The notes below the pieces were generated by a model, which made no database searches, was not told the DNA's origin, and saw nothing but the letters and a program-made list of their open reading frames with translations. 37,183 bases of DNA, from contig NZ_CASEGO010000011.1 of NCBI RefSeq assembly GCF_949287625.1, forward strand, positions 1-37,183, in the 5' to 3' direction. This document shows, piece by piece, positions 7,503 to 14,746 of the stretch. Positions within the stretch are counted from its first letter, which is position 1, and each line of letters starts with the position of its first letter. Source of the DNA: an uncultured Brachyspira sp. (GTDB taxonomy: Bacteria > Spirochaetota > Brachyspiria > Brachyspirales > Brachyspiraceae). The translations under genes were made by a program, and so were the position numbers.

Positions 7503-8252
7503 TCATTGAAGTTTATCTTTAGCTAATGACTTTCCTATTGTAAAATCATATAAAACAGCACCTAAAACAGCACCTACTATAGGTCCTATTATAGGAACTA
7601 TCCATATATTAGTTCCATCTGTAAGTCCGTTATTTTTAAATCCCGCAACAACTGCAAAAAGTCTAGGTCCTAAATCTCTAGCTGGGTTTATAGCATAACC
7701 ATGCATAAATCCAAATGACATACCTATAACAACTACTATAAGTCCAACTATTAAGTATCCTAAATTAGAGCCTGCTGGTGTATTATTAGCATCTCCTGTT
7801 GTAAGAATTAAAAATACAAGTATAAATGTTCCTACTACTTGATCTATAAAACCTGGTAAAAATCCTGGAACAGCTGGGAAAGTTGTAAATACTCCGGCTG
7901 TAGTAGTTAATGTAGGGTCTACTTCTATCCATTTAGCATAATAAACAGCAAATGTTACAGCAGCACCAAGGAAACATCCTATCATTTGAGCTATAACATA
8001 ATACCATACTTTATTCCAAGGAAATCTTCCTGTAACAGCCAATGCTAAAGTAAGTGCAGGATTTAAATGTGCACCGCTTATTTTACCAGATACATAAGCC
8101 CCAAACATAACAGCTAGTCCCCAAGCTATATGAATATTAACTGGAGCACCATTATTACATACTACAACTGCAGCAACAACTCCGCAGCCTAAAAGTATTA
8201 AAAAGAAAGAACCTACTAGCTCGGCTAAAAACTCTGCTTTTTTACTATACAT
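7503..8252 (-). CDS. glpF: Glycerol uptake facilitator (aquaglyceroporin)
   Basis: A 249-residue MIP-family channel with six predicted membrane helices and two half-helices. The first NPA motif is at residues 64-66 (GAHLNPALT). The second is at 189-193 as NPARD, with the extra Asp typical of glycerol-conducting members rather than pure water channels. It admits glycerol by facilitated diffusion. It is the first gene of the minus-strand glp cluster, with AGGAGG ahead of the ATG. The gap to the upstream rubrerythrin stop is only 63 bp and shows no clear promoter, so transcription may read in from rubrerythrin. Confidence 0.95.
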   Translation of the reverse strand: MYSKKAEFLAELVGSFFLILLGCGVVAAVVVCNNGAPVNIHIAWGLAVMFGAYVSGKISGAHLNPALTLALAVTGRFPWNKVWYYVIAQMIGCFLGAAVTFAVYYAKWIEVDPTLTTTAGVFTTFPAVPGFLPGFIDQVVGTFILVFLILTTGDANNTPAGSNLGYLIVGLIVVVIGMSFGFMHGYAINPARDLGPRLFAVVAGFKNNGLTDGTNIWIVPIIGPIVGAVLGAVLYDFTIGKSLAKDKLQ

Positions 8253-8315
8253 AAAATATCCTCCTACATAATAATAAATAAATAATAACTAATTTTTTTA
8301 CCAAATATCAAAAAA

Positions 8316-8813
8316 TTAATTTATACCTCCAACTCTGTACTGCTCACATACTGGACATCTCTTAGGAGCAGTGCCGTCTTTATGAACATAACCGCATTTA
8401 CTGCATTGCCACTTATCAATATTAGGAACATTATCTCCTAAATATTTTTCAAACATCTTTTTGTGCCCCTCTTCTATCTTTCCAACATGTTCAAAAAGTA
8501 TGGCTATATCATTAAAGCCTTCCTCTCTTGCAGTTTCAGCAAATTTTAAATACATATCTGTAGCTTCGTAGTTTTCTCCTGCTATGGCATCTTTTAAATT
8601 TTCATCTTTTGAGAGTATTCCATGATAGCGTTCAAACCATAATTTGCCATGTTCCTGCTCATTTCTGGAGGCTTTCTCATAGGCTAATGCCAAATTTTCC
8701 ATTCCATCTTCCCTAGCTTTTTCGGCATAGTACATATATTTGCACCTTGCCATTGCCTCTCCAATAAAAGCAGTTTTTAAATTTTCCGCTGTTTTTGATT
8801 TTTTTAAATCCAT
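8316..8813 (-). CDS. rbr: Rubrerythrin (ferritin-like diiron domain plus rubredoxin)
   Basis: A 165-residue protein. The open frame extends to a TTG at 8825, but GGAGG lies just before the ATG at 8813, so that start is chosen. The ferritin-like four-helix domain (about 1-125) has the expected carboxylates, including Glu 19, the NEQEH segment (51-55), Glu 80 and EEGH (114-117). The C-terminal rubredoxin domain has Cys 137, 140, 153 and 156. Rubrerythrins reduce hydrogen peroxide in anaerobes using electrons from rubredoxin or NADH oxidoreductases. Its place directly ahead of the glycerol cluster is notable, because oxidation of glycerol-3-phosphate by flavoproteins can produce peroxide. Cotranscription is possible but unproven. 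Confidence 0.93.
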   Translation of the reverse strand: MDLKKSKTAENLKTAFIGEAMARCKYMYYAEKAREDGMENLALAYEKASRNEQEHGKLWFERYHGILSKDENLKDAIAGENYEATDMYLKFAETAREEGFNDIAILFEHVGKIEEGHKKMFEKYLGDNVPNIDKWQCSKCGYVHKDGTAPKRCPVCEQYRVGGIN

Positions 8814-8840
8814 TATTACCTCCAATCTTTTAATTATTTG

Positions 8841-8863
8841 TTCTATAATTAACTAGTATAGAA
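8841..8863. promoter_or_regulatory. Candidate operator upstream of rubrerythrin
   Basis: TTCTATA (8841-8847) and TATAGAA (8857-8863) form a perfect inverted repeat around 9 nt. It lies 28 bp upstream of the rubrerythrin ATG, where a promoter would overlap it. A peroxide- or metal-responsive repressor site is a plausible reading, but the spacing (7-9-7) is not that of a classical PerR or Fur box. Confidence 0.4.
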
Positions 8864-9117
8864 ATTTTATCAATGAAATATATATGAATGTTTAAAAAAA
8901 CGTTTTTTTTTTCATATTTTTATGATAAAAAATAATAGAAATATAATAAAATTTATTTGATTTATATAAATTATACATATACCATGTTACTGTATAATTT
9001 ATATTCTTTTTAATGTAAATTATATTAACTTTAATAAATCATTAATATACCAAACAATATACCTATACCAAGTACTAGTATAGTAGTAATATTTTTAAAA
9101 AATATATTTTATACATT
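8864..9117. other. Gene-free AT-rich gap
   Basis: Together with the operator region this makes about 304 bp without a gene. It holds an A7-CG-T7 palindrome near 8894-8909 and a short inverted repeat CTATAC/GTATAG at 9063-9083, just past the MFS gene stop. Neither is followed by a clear U-run, so I do not call a terminator. No open frame or RNA gene is recognised. Confidence 0.5.
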
Positions 9118-10329
9118 TTATACGTTATTTTTGGACTTGTTACTATTATAAAGCATAACAATACAAAGAAAAGCAAGAACAGATAATACAGCTCCGCCAA
9201 AACCTACAAACCTAACTCCGAAATTATCAAATATACTGCTTCCTACAAATGATCCCAAAGCTATACCAAAATTAAATGAAAATGAATTATTTGATGAAGC
9301 TAATGTAAGGCAGGAAGGATACTCTTTTTCTGTAAAATCAAGTATATTAAGCTGAACAGGAGAGTTCATTAAGTACATTAAAAAACCTATAATAAGTATT
9401 ACAATAGCGGCACTCACCATATTAAGTAAAGCAAAAGGAAGTATTATCATACATAAAAACTGCATTATAAAAATAAATCTTAATCTGTAAACTCCGTTAT
9501 GCTCTGCAAGTTTACCTGAAAGCAAATTACTAAAAAGAACAGCAACACCAAATACAAGTAATGCAGCACTTATATATTTATTTGGTATATGAACATAATC
9601 AAGAAAAATAGGTTTTAAATAAGTGTACAGCACATATGAAGAGGCGGCTCCGAAAAGTATTGTAAAAGTACTTAATATAAATCTCCTGTCTTTAAATAAG
9701 ACAAACTGACTTAATAATTTTACCTTATGACTTACTGTATTTCTTGGAAGAGTTATGAACATTAAAACAGTCATAACAGCACTAAAAATAGAGATGAATA
9801 TAAAAGAAGAACGCCAGCCAAAATTGTAGCTTAAAGTTGTTCCTATAGGCACTCCGAAAATAGAGGCTATACTAAATCCAGAGTAAATCCAAGCCACTAC
9901 CATTGGTCTTTTTTCTTTTGATGATACATACGGACTAAAAGATATTGAAACCGATATCAGAGAACCAGAAATTACAGCAATGAGCATTCTTAAAATAAGG
10001 AGAAATGTATAATTATAAGCTAATGAACATAAAAAATTAAGAATGATAAATATTATGCTTGCAAATATTATAAAATGAAATCTATTAAACTTACCTGCTA
10101 TAGCAGCTGAAAAAGGAGTACATACAGAATAAGCCAAAGCAAACATAGAAACAAGACCTCCGGCTTTAACTTCTGTAATATTAAAACTCTCGGCTATTTC
10201 AGTTAAAACTCCTATGACTATAAACTCACTTGTACCTAAGGCAAAACTTAAAAGCACCAATGCTATTATAGCCAATAATTTATTTTCTTCTTTTTTTACT
10301 TCTGATATACTGCTTTCTAACACTGACAT
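9118..10329 (-). CDS. MFS transporter, DHA1/AraJ-like
   Basis: A 403-residue protein with about 12 hydrophobic segments in two six-helix halves. The first helix carries LLSFALGTSEFIVIGVL, a phrase typical of the DHA1 efflux subgroup that includes AraJ-, YdhP- and Bmr-like proteins. A basic loop after helix 2 (AGKFNR) corresponds to the family loop 2-3 motif. Such proteins export drugs, sugars or purine nucleosides with proton antiport, and the substrate cannot be read from sequence. It stands alone on the minus strand and diverges from the small TPR gene, with 119 bp between the two starts. The ribosome site is weak (AGAGA). Confidence 0.85.
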   Translation of the reverse strand: MSVLESSISEVKKEENKLLAIIALVLLSFALGTSEFIVIGVLTEIAESFNITEVKAGGLVSMFALAYSVCTPFSAAIAGKFNRFHFIIFASIIFIILNFLCSLAYNYTFLLILRMLIAVISGSLISVSISFSPYVSSKEKRPMVVAWIYSGFSIASIFGVPIGTTLSYNFGWRSSFIFISIFSAVMTVLMFITLPRNTVSHKVKLLSQFVLFKDRRFILSTFTILFGAASSYVLYTYLKPIFLDYVHIPNKYISAALLVFGVAVLFSNLLSGKLAEHNGVYRLRFIFIMQFLCMIILPFALLNMVSAAIVILIIGFLMYLMNSPVQLNILDFTEKEYPSCLTLASSNNSFSFNFGIALGSFVGSSIFDNFGVRFVGFGGAVLSVLAFLCIVMLYNSNKSKNNV

Positions 10330-10448
10330 AATTTTTTCTCTAAAAAAATTACTATTAATGATATATTATGTTTAAAAAAATTCAATTAAGATATATAATT
10401 TTTTTTAATAATTTTGAATATTTTTATATTAATTTACAGGATACTTGT

Positions 10449-10694
10449 ATGAAATATACAAATAAATCATATTTTGACAAGGCTAAAGAAAAAGAAGAAG
10501 CAGGTTATTATGAAGAGGCATTAGAATATTATAAAAAAGCATTAGAAGAAGATGATGAAAACATTGAGCTCTACTTTAGTATTAATCTTATAAAATCCTA
10601 CATCGAAATTGAGAAAAACACTCAAGATAAAGAAAAACAAAATAAACATACTAAACTTTTTAATATATTTAATGAATTTTTAGATGAAAAATAA
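10449..10694 (+). CDS. Small TPR-repeat protein
   Basis: The open frame begins at 10368, but the ATG at 10449 has AGGA at suitable spacing and its product begins directly with repeat sequence. That start gives 81 residues. One clear tetratricopeptide repeat is visible, FDKAKEKEEAGYYEEALEYY followed by KKALEEDDENIELY, with part of a second helix pair. It is highly charged and probably a cytosolic protein-interaction module. The function is unknown. It converges on the patatin-like gene, with 17 bp between the stops. Confidence 0.7.
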   Translation: MKYTNKSYFDKAKEKEEAGYYEEALEYYKKALEEDDENIELYFSINLIKSYIEIEKNTQDKEKQNKHTKLFNIFNEFLDEK

Positions 10695-10711
10695 AAAAAC
10701 AAAAATGAAAC

Positions 10712-11578
10712 TCATTTTAATAGAGTTAAAGCATCAATATAGCCTTGATGCATACATTTTTTTATAAAATTACTAGAAAAATTTAAAGTACCTTCAAAAA
10801 AATTACCTAAATTTTTTTGAGGATAAAGTTCATATACATTTAAATTATTATCTAATTTATTTTTTAAAATATTTGAATTACTATTCCTTTTTAAATGCAC
10901 AACTATTATATCTGTGAATTTATTATTTTTTAAAGCTCTTATTGGAGAATTATCGCTTATGCCTCCGTCAATATATAATATACCTTCTATATTTTCAGGA
11001 GGAAATACTGCAGGTATTGCTGATGAAGCTAAAAGTATTTTTTTTATTGTCTTTAGTGAATAATTATTAAGTTTGAAATAATATGGTTTTAAATTATCAA
11101 TATTAGTACATGAAACATATATATTCATTTTTTTGATAGTTTCTTCATATAAATATTTATCCATTATTTCCATGATACCATCTCTGGAAAATATGGCTGA
11201 AGTTGATAAAAAATTAATAAATGGAATAAATAAAATATTATCATCATTTAAAAAATCAGATATTATCTCATTTACAGCATTCTTAATATAGTTTTTTCTT
11301 ATTTCAAATAAAGAGTTTATAACATTATTATAATTTAAAGTTAATATTTTATCTTCAACTTCATTGAGCCATATATTTTCTGCTATTTTAGAATTTAAAT
11401 TATATATTGAAAATAAACATGCATTTAAAGCTCCTACAGAAGCACCTGATATAGTATTGATATATTGGATAATATCAAGTTCTTTTAAAGCTTTAAAAAC
11501 TCCTATATGATATGCTCCTTTAGCTCCGCCTCCGTCTAATACTAAACCTATTTTTCTATTACTATTATTTTTATTCAT
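10712..11578 (-). CDS. Patatin-like phospholipase (RssA-type)
   Basis: A 288-residue patatin-family lipid acyl hydrolase. All active-site elements are present: the oxyanion loop DGGGAKGAY (residues 15-23), the nucleophile elbow GASVG with Ser 47, and the DGG motif with catalytic Asp 204 (YIDGGISDNSP). No signal peptide or membrane helix is seen, so it is probably cytosolic or peripheral. Bacterial relatives are small cytosolic esterases or phospholipases of uncertain substrate. A CTGACA, 16-nt, TATGCT promoter-like sequence lies upstream on the minus strand (about 11640-11613), so it may not depend on the SGNH gene ahead of it. Confidence 0.9.
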   Translation of the reverse strand: MNKNNSNRKIGLVLDGGGAKGAYHIGVFKALKELDIIQYINTISGASVGALNACLFSIYNLNSKIAENIWLNEVEDKILTLNYNNVINSLFEIRKNYIKNAVNEIISDFLNDDNILFIPFINFLSTSAIFSRDGIMEIMDKYLYEETIKKMNIYVSCTNIDNLKPYYFKLNNYSLKTIKKILLASSAIPAVFPPENIEGILYIDGGISDNSPIRALKNNKFTDIIVVHLKRNSNSNILKNKLDNNLNVYELYPQKNLGNFFEGTLNFSSNFIKKCMHQGYIDALTLLK

Positions 11579-11641
11579 AATTAGTACCCAATAATTAAGA
11601 TACTATTAATTTAGCATATACTTATGACAGATTTTGTCAGT

Positions 11642-12247
11642 TTACTTTAAAAAGTATTTTTTTAATTCTTTATAAATCTCTGAAGCAAATACATTATGTC
11701 CGTTTTCGCTTAAATGAACGCCGTCAAAAAATATATCATAATAATGATTTTCTTTTAATATCTTACTCACAAATAGATTATAAACATCTATACTTTTTAT
11801 ATTATTTGTTTTTGTATAATTATTTATAAAATTAACGTACTCTTTTAGAATACTATCAAACTCTTCTATATTGCTAGATTCAAAAAAATCAAATGCCTCC
11901 TTAACAAAAGCAATCGGAGTAAATACTATTATATCAATATTATTTTCTAAAGATTTATTTAATATGCTTATTAAATTATTTTCTATTTTTTCTACAGGTT
12001 TGCAGGTAAATATATCATTAACTCCTCCCATCAAAATAACAGTATCAGCATTTTCTTTTTTGCAGTCAATATCAAAACGAGCAAGCATTCCAGAAATCAT
12101 ATCTCCGTTAATGCCTTTATTTATAAATTTAAGGTCTTTATGTTCTTCATTATTAAATTTATCATTTAATATTTCAGTCCACACCTTTTCCCTGCCTACC
12201 ATATATCCGTAAGTGGTGCTGTCTCCTAAACAAATTATTTTTTTCAT
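11642..12247 (-). CDS. SGNH/GDSL-family hydrolase
   Basis: The frame opens at 12277, but the family N-terminus begins at the internal ATG at 12247, giving 201 residues. GTGGA lies upstream of that ATG at slightly long spacing. Block I is GDSTTYG with the nucleophile Ser 10, block II has an Asn/Gly turn (KGINGDMIS), block III is GGVNDIF, and block V is DGVHLSENGH with the Asp and His of the triad. SGNH esterases act on acyl or acetyl esters of lipids, sugars or peptidoglycan. No signal peptide remains with this start, so a cytosolic site is likely. The gene diverges from an aldo/keto reductase, sharing an AT-rich promoter region. Confidence 0.88.
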   Translation of the reverse strand: MKKIICLGDSTTYGYMVGREKVWTEILNDKFNNEEHKDLKFINKGINGDMISGMLARFDIDCKKENADTVILMGGVNDIFTCKPVEKIENNLISILNKSLENNIDIIVFTPIAFVKEAFDFFESSNIEEFDSILKEYVNFINNYTKTNNIKSIDVYNLFVSKILKENHYYDIFFDGVHLSENGHNVFASEIYKELKKYFLK

Positions 12248-12284
12248 AAAATTAATTTCCACAAATTTCCTATGCATAATATTT

Positions 12285-12320
12285 TTATTTATTATATAAT
12301 ATAATATAATATAAATATTT
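12285..12320. promoter_or_regulatory. TATAA-rich divergent promoter region
   Basis: Around 12292-12314 the sequence is a short tandem run of the pentamer ATATA, giving several overlapping TATAAT and ATTATA hexamers usable on both strands. It lies between the divergent SGNH hydrolase and aldo/keto reductase genes. No -35 box is clear. Variation in pentamer number could alter spacing. Confidence 0.4.
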
Positions 12321-12348
12321 AAATAAAATTATTACGGAGCATATATAA

Positions 12349-13206
12349 ATGAAAGATTTTAAAAGTTTAAAAGACACGTTCACATTAAGTAACGGATATA
12401 AAATTCCATGCATAGGATTCGGTACTTGGCAGACGCCAGACGGAGAAACTGCTGTAAATGCTGTAAAAGAAGCCATAAAATTAGGATACGAACATATTGA
12501 TACAGCAGCAATTTACGGGAATGAAAAAAGTATTGGAAAAGCAATCAAAGAAAACGGTATTAATAGAGATGAACTTTTTATCACAAGCAAAGTGTGGAAT
12601 AAAGAGAGAGGATATAAAACAACATTAAAAGCTTTTGAAAAAACTCTTAATGATTTGTGTATTGATTACTTAGATTTATACCTTATTCACTGGCCTGCAT
12701 CTGTAAATCAATTTAAAGATTGGGATAATATTAATTTGGAAACTTGGAGAGCTATGACTGAACTTTATAAAGCAGGAAAAATAAAATCAATAGGGGTATC
12801 TAACTTTATGCCTCATCATTTAAAATCATTAATGGAAACAGAGATTAAACCTATGGTTAATCAGATAGAGTTTCATGTTGGATTTATGCAGGAAGAAACT
12901 TTTAAATACTGCAATGATAATAACATATTAATAGAGGCTTGGAGTCCTTTGGGTACTGGAAAAATGCTTGATAATGATACGCTAAAACAAATAGCTTTAA
13001 AATATAATAAATCTATAGCTCAGCTTTGCATAAGATGGTGTTTACAAAATAATACTTTGCCTTTGCCAAAATCTGTAACTCCATCACGAATAAAAGAAAA
13101 TACTGAAATATTTGATTTTGTGATAAGCGATGAAGATATGAAAACAATAAACAGCATGCCTTATTTCGGAGGATCAGGACATCACCCAGATAAAGTGAAT
13201 TTCTAA
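12349..13206 (+). CDS. Aldo/keto reductase
   Basis: A 285-residue AKR-family protein of usual length. The catalytic tetrad is complete: Asp 51 (HIDTA), Tyr 56 (IYGNE), Lys 81 (TSKVW) and His 114 (LIHWP). The phrase GVSNFMPHHL and the C-terminal PLPKSVTPSRIKEN segment fit the NADPH-binding loop. It reduces aldehydes or ketones with NAD(P)H, in the group of 2,5-diketogluconate reductase or methylglyoxal reductase relatives. A role in removing methylglyoxal or other carbonyls is plausible, since glycerol breakdown produces methylglyoxal precursors, but that is inference. GGAG precedes the ATG. A strong terminator follows. Confidence 0.93.
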   Translation: MKDFKSLKDTFTLSNGYKIPCIGFGTWQTPDGETAVNAVKEAIKLGYEHIDTAAIYGNEKSIGKAIKENGINRDELFITSKVWNKERGYKTTLKAFEKTLNDLCIDYLDLYLIHWPASVNQFKDWDNINLETWRAMTELYKAGKIKSIGVSNFMPHHLKSLMETEIKPMVNQIEFHVGFMQEETFKYCNDNNILIEAWSPLGTGKMLDNDTLKQIALKYNKSIAQLCIRWCLQNNTLPLPKSVTPSRIKENTEIFDFVISDEDMKTINSMPYFGGSGHHPDKVNF

Positions 13207-13221
13207 AATGCTTTAAAACAA

Positions 13222-13266
13222 AAAATAAGCTATAGATTTTCATAAATAATATCTATAGCTTATTTT
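13222..13266. terminator. Bidirectional intrinsic terminator
   Basis: AAAATAAGCTATAGAT (13222-13237) is exactly complementary to 13251-13266 across a 13-nt loop, with A and T runs at the ends. It serves the convergent aldo/keto reductase and the hypothetical gene ending at 13284. Confidence 0.85.
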
Positions 13267-13283
13267 ATTATTAAATTATTATA

Positions 13284-13667
13284 TTATTGAACAACTCTAT
13301 TATTCTCAATAGATAATATTTCCAGTTCTTTAGCCCTAGAATATACTATAGAGTTTTTTATTCTCTTTTTATCAATAATATTTCTATATTTATGTGATAT
13401 ATTTCCCTTTTCTATAAAGCTCATTAAAAAATTATAATAATCCTTTTCACTTTCAGAACTAAAATTAACATTCTCTTCACTATCAAACATTTCCTTTATA
13501 GTATTTTCAATTTCAGATGCCCTTTCACTTGTTATACCATATTGATTTCTTATTTTATATAAAATAGACATTGAATAATCATCTAAACTGTTATTTTCTA
13601 AAAAACTAATAAAAATATCAGCATATTCTTTATCATTTTTATTTGTAAAATTAATATTTAATACCAT
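13284..13667 (-). CDS. Hypothetical protein
   Basis: I do not recognise a family. The frame opens at 13718, but AGGAG sits correctly before the ATG at 13667, giving 127 residues. The protein is predicted mainly helical, acidic and soluble, with phrases such as NQYGITSERASEIENTIKEM that suggest helix pairs. It has no cysteines, signal peptide or membrane segment. It stands alone between the terminator at 13222-13266 and a gene-free AT-rich gap of about 295 bp. Confidence 0.65.
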   Translation of the reverse strand: MVLNINFTNKNDKEYADIFISFLENNSLDDYSMSILYKIRNQYGITSERASEIENTIKEMFDSEENVNFSSESEKDYYNFLMSFIEKGNISHKYRNIIDKKRIKNSIVYSRAKELEILSIENNRVVQ

Positions 13668-13962
13668 AAGTTCTCCTAAACACTGTAAATGTAACATATT
13701 ATTAAAAATTGTAAACATATATTAAAAAATATTATAAATATATATAGATTTATTGTATTATATTTTTTAATATAAAAAAAATAGCATGTAAATTTATTTT
13801 ATATCGATAATAATTTAATATTTTTTTTAAATATTAAAAGAGTTTATTATATGAAAAAATGCATTTTATTTAAAAGATAATTATATAAATACAATTTTAT
13901 AATACGTTTAATACAAATATATTAAATTAATTATTAGTTATAATATTAAAAAAATAAAATTA

Positions 13963-14727
13963 TTAATTAATGATTGCTTCTTTAAATCTGAAATCAATTC
14001 TTTTTGTCTGATTATCCTGATACTGAACAGTTTTTAATACTGCAGCCAAATCAACGAACTTTTCTGCTTTCACATACTTTTCTAATATTACCTGTACTTG
14101 ATAGCCTCTAGGATAAAGTATAAGATCGTCTCCATAAGCATTAATTTCAGATATTAAATTGTATATTTCATTATGATTTTTTTTAAGCTCATAAATTACG
14201 GAAGCTAAATACTTGGCATACTCATCTTCTACTTTATTACTGTTTTGAGTAATACTTAAACCAGTAATATAAGGCACATCATAATTATAAATATTACCGT
14301 TTTTTATAATATATCCGTCATCTGTTATCTCATATATTCCTCTGCTTGATTCAAGTAAAAATAATGTGTCTCTTTCATCTACATTGATAATAAGCAAATC
14401 TGGGAATGAGGCTTTTATATTTTCTACTTTGATTCTTACATTTTTTTCTATATCAGAAGTTATATCATTTTTCGGTATATTGAATAGACTTGTATTATTG
14501 TATTTTGATAAGCCAGCCTCTTCCATTATATCCATAGCATTTAATCTCTTTAAGCCCCTTATCTCTACACGAAGAATTCTAGCCTTATTTACAATAAGAA
14601 CTGAAACTAATATTATAATGATAAGTACAAAAATAGCTATTAATCTTTTTATTAAAGATTTCTGCTTATCGGTAAGCTTATTTTTTTTTAACTTTCTTTT
14701 AAGTCTGCTTTCTTTAGTATCTTTCAT
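13963..14727 (-). CDS. ftsQ: FtsQ/DivIB-type cell division protein
   Basis: A 254-residue bitopic membrane protein. A basic cytoplasmic tail (1-27) precedes one membrane helix (about 28-46). A POTRA-type domain follows (about 49-118: RVEIRGLKRLNAMDIMEEAG ... INVDERDTLFLL), then an FtsQ-type C-terminal domain. It would recruit FtsL/FtsB and later divisome proteins at the septum. The gene follows metG by 18 bp, without a strong ribosome site, so translation may be coupled to metG. It is not next to murein or ftsA/ftsZ genes here, unlike the classical dcw cluster. Confidence 0.85.
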   Translation of the reverse strand: MKDTKESRLKRKLKKNKLTDKQKSLIKRLIAIFVLIIIILVSVLIVNKARILRVEIRGLKRLNAMDIMEEAGLSKYNNTSLFNIPKNDITSDIEKNVRIKVENIKASFPDLLIINVDERDTLFLLESSRGIYEITDDGYIIKNGNIYNYDVPYITGLSITQNSNKVEDEYAKYLASVIYELKKNHNEIYNLISEINAYGDDLILYPRGYQVQVILEKYVKAEKFVDLAAVLKTVQYQDNQTKRIDFRFKEAIIN

Positions 14728-14746
14728 TATAATATTGGTTTTATTA

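Noticed and set aside
8894..8909. A7-CG-T7 palindrome as a terminator
   Set aside because: There is no loop to form a hairpin and no separate U-run. It may bend DNA, but no function is supported.
10702..10718. Terminator hairpin AAAATGA/TCATTTT
   Set aside because: It is only 7 bp, of A-T pairs mostly, overlaps the patatin stop codon, and has no U-run beyond it.
12285..12476. 63-residue minus-strand frame across the aldo/keto reductase start
   Set aside because: It covers the divergent promoter and the start of a family-supported gene in the other direction.
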